Shown piece by piece: positions 62,584 to 64,000 of a stretch of 64,000 bases of DNA. Location of the stretch: contig NZ_LT629771.1 in assembly GCF_900105175.1 (NCBI RefSeq), positions 7,150,622-7,214,621 of the forward strand, written 5' to 3'. Origin of the DNA: Jiangella sp. DSM 45060 (lineage in GTDB: Bacteria; Actinomycetota; Actinomycetes; Jiangellales; Jiangellaceae). Below the pieces are notes generated by a model. That model worked only from the letters and a program-made list of their open reading frames with translations, searched no databases and had not been told where the DNA came from. The translations under genes and the position numbers were made by a program. Every line of letters starts with the position of its first letter. Position 1 is the first letter of the stretch.

Positions 62584-63155
62584 GGCAGTAACCCGTGCAG
62601 CGCGAGGTCGAGGACGGCGTCGGTGGCCCGTTTCGCCGACCAGCGGTGTTCGCGGCGCAGGTGGCGATACGTCTCGCACACCTGGACGTAGAGGACGGTG
62701 GCGGTCTCGTCCGGATCGGCGCAGGGGCGCAGCGAGCCGTCCAGCGCGCCGTCACGCAGCAGGCGGACGATCGGCGCGGTGAACTCGGTGCGGGTGAGCG
62801 AGTCGTCGCCCGGGTCGTGGTAGATCGCGTTCAGCGTCGGGTCGTCGAGCCCGGCCATGAGGTCGGCCCGTTCGTCGGTGATCGCGCAGAAGACCTCGAA
62901 CGCCGCGGTCAGCCGGGTGCGGGCGTCGCCGGGGCCGGTGAGAACGGGGAGCAGCCGCTCGCGCTCCTCGCGGGCGAGCTCGTCGCGCAGCGCGACAAGG
63001 ATCGCCGCGCGCGTCTCGCCGCGCCGGTACAGCGTGACGCGGGTGATGCCGGCCTCCTTGGCGATGTCGGCCATCGAGGCGCCGCCCAGCTGCTGCCGCT
63101 CGGCCAGCCGCTTGGCCGCGGCCAGGACGTCCTGAGACACCGTCGATTCACTCAC
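62580..63155 (-). CDS. TetR-family repressor
   Basis: The 191-residue protein has an N-terminal TetR HTH (GGASMADIAKEAGITRVTLY, about residues 24-43) and an all-helical ligand domain. The GTG start directly abuts a perfect 15-bp palindrome that is almost certainly its operator. It is co-translated with the MFS pump downstream. Binding of the pump substrate should relieve repression of both. Confidence 0.94.
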   Translation of the reverse strand: MSESTVSQDVLAAAKRLAERQQLGGASMADIAKEAGITRVTLYRRGETRAAILVALRDELAREERERLLPVLTGPGDARTRLTAAFEVFCAITDERADLMAGLDDPTLNAIYHDPGDDSLTRTEFTAPIVRLLRDGALDGSLRPCADPDETATVLYVQVCETYRHLRREHRWSAKRATDAVLDLALHGLLP

Positions 63156-63170
63156 GATACAAGGTGTATC
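63156..63170. promoter_or_regulatory. TetR operator palindrome
   Basis: GATACA-agg-TGTATC is a perfect palindrome immediately upstream of the tetR GTG. Its position over the promoter or 5' end supports autorepression of the tetR-MFS operon. Confidence 0.75.
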
Positions 63171-63206
63171 ACGGTGCAGCTCAGGACGTCCAGACCGCGC
63201 GGCGGA

Positions 63207-64000
63207 TCAGTCGAGCTGGTAGGCCCGGATCACCTCCTGCTCCAGCCGGGTGCCGTCACCCTGGGCGTCGATGCGCAACGAGACGTGCTCGGCGTCCTTC
63301 GGGTGCCGGACGGTGACGGAGTATTCGTCGTCGCCGGTCGCCCGCACCACCGCGGGCCGCCAGGTGGCGCCGTCGTCGTAGGACACGTCGACCCGCACCC
63401 GCCGGACCGGCGGCGACTCCGCGCCGACCTGCCCGCCGACGGTGAGGTCGAAGCGGAACGTCCGGCCGGACGGCGCCCGGTTCAGCCCGTCCAGCGGCAC
63501 GTCGTACGACGCGAACAGCAGCGGCAGGAACGCGCAGTTCCGGTGTCCGCGGTCGGTGCACGCGTACTGCACGGGCAGGTCGCCGACGCCGGACGCCGGG
63601 GCGGCCGACCGGAACGTCCACGCCGTCGACGACCGCGTCCCGAAGCTCCAGGGCGCGTCCGACCAGGCGTCGATCTCCAGCCGGTACTCCGAGTCCGCCG
63701 GGACCGCGGCGAGCACGCCACGTCCGGTCCGCCGGCTCACCACCAGCTGGTCGTCGCGGTAGAGGCGGGTCGCCGAGTTCTCCCAGCGGGTGTCCCAGGC
63801 GCCGTAGTGGCCGTCGCCGGAGTCGGCGAGGTCCTCGATCCAGAAGAACAGCTCGTCGTCGTCGCGGCAGGCCGGGCACGGGATCGCCATCCGCTCCTGC
63901 TCGAGCACCTCGCGCCGCGGCGTCGGCACGAACGGCGCGCCGAACCAGGTGTCCTCCAGCTCGTCGCCGGGCTCGAGCGTGCGCAGCCGGTCGCGGGCGT
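63207..64000 (-). CDS. C-terminal part of a large protein, probably secreted S8-type peptidase (N-terminus beyond right edge)
   Basis: The frame is open to the right edge; a GTG at 63929 is internal, since reading continues upstream as WFGAPFVPTPRRE. The visible ~264 residues are beta-rich and include four cysteines (CPAC, then YACTDRGHRNC), DLTVGGQVGAES and VDVSYDDGATWRPAVV. This C-terminal layout is familiar from long secreted subtilase-family proteins of actinomycetes, where it forms accessory beta domains. The catalytic domain is not in the window, so the peptidase assignment is an inference. Confidence 0.65.
   Translation of the reverse strand, partial: ARDRLRTLEPGDELEDTWFGAPFVPTPRREVLEQERMAIPCPACRDDDELFFWIEDLADSGDGHYGAWDTRWENSATRLYRDDQLVVSRRTGRGVLAAVPADSEYRLEIDAWSDAPWSFGTRSSTAWTFRSAAPASGVGDLPVQYACTDRGHRNCAFLPLLFASYDVPLDGLNRAPSGRTFRFDLTVGGQVGAESPPVRRVRVDVSYDDGATWRPAVVRATGDDEYSVTVRHPKDAEHVSLRIDAQGDGTRLEQEVIRAYQLD

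Overview
The window is about 64 kb of very high-GC DNA with dense, often overlapping genes. It looks like an actinomycete chromosome. Support comes from two DtxR/IdeR-type iron boxes, several genes with a -10 hexamer 6-7 nt before the start codon (leaderless), a DUF2510 domain, a DUF4190/septum-formation protein, luciferase-like (possibly F420) oxidoreductases and GTG starts. Genus cannot be fixed from this window. No transposase, CRISPR array, rRNA or origin is visible. Two tRNA genes (Glu-TTC, Asp-GTC) lie at 34.9-35.1 kb.

Layout. 0-2.4 kb: the 3'-truncated end of an ABC exporter behind an iron box, divergent from a MerR regulator. 2.3-9.9 kb: a LysR gene divergent from gabT-gabD-aldehyde dehydrogenase-copper amine oxidase, which fits oxidation of putrescine through GABA to succinate, followed by an Lrp/AsnC regulator. 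10.2-28.3 kb: eleven co-directional genes forming a catabolic locus: amidase, C-C hydrolase-like alpha/beta hydrolase, a branched-chain-amino-acid-type ABC transporter packaged into only three polypeptides (binding lipoprotein, an MFS-LivF fusion and a LivH-LivM-LivG fusion), SDR, group II decarboxylase, HyuA/HyuB, a class III aminotransferase and a methylmalonate-semialdehyde dehydrogenase. The substrate is unknown; an amide or lactam nitrogen compound is the best guess. 28.3-32.7 kb: a looser segment with a VOC protein, a doubly frameshifted lipoprotein gene, two luciferase-like oxidoreductases, a membrane protein and an alpha/beta-hydrolase-fold protein that has lost its nucleophile and histidine.

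32.9-38.3 kb: metallopeptidase, metallophosphoesterase, two tRNAs with a strong terminator, a gene-poor stretch, a FetB-like permease, cobalamin adenosyltransferase, an MBL-fold protein and an unknown protein. 38.4-47.1 kb: a six-gene operon with the same content and order as rhbABCDEF of rhizobactin 1021 biosynthesis, behind a near-consensus iron box. It should make a schizokinen-like citrate hydroxamate siderophore; the exporter at the left edge may share its iron control. The first IucA/IucC-type synthetase carries an unusual in-frame insertion bounded by two identical 67-bp repeats.

47.1-64 kb: mixed housekeeping and accessory genes. These include a septum-formation-like membrane protein, a secreted M14 carboxypeptidase, hydrolases, a CGNR regulator divergent from an MFS transporter, an APH-like kinase, a pterin dehydratase-like/VOC fusion, an arginase-fold protein without its two histidine ligands preceded by a partial duplication of its own 5' end, a MerR/MFS pair, a DUF2510-DUF4041-MUG113 protein, a PHP protein, a TetR/MFS pair with a palindromic operator, and the 3' part of a large secreted protein at the right edge.
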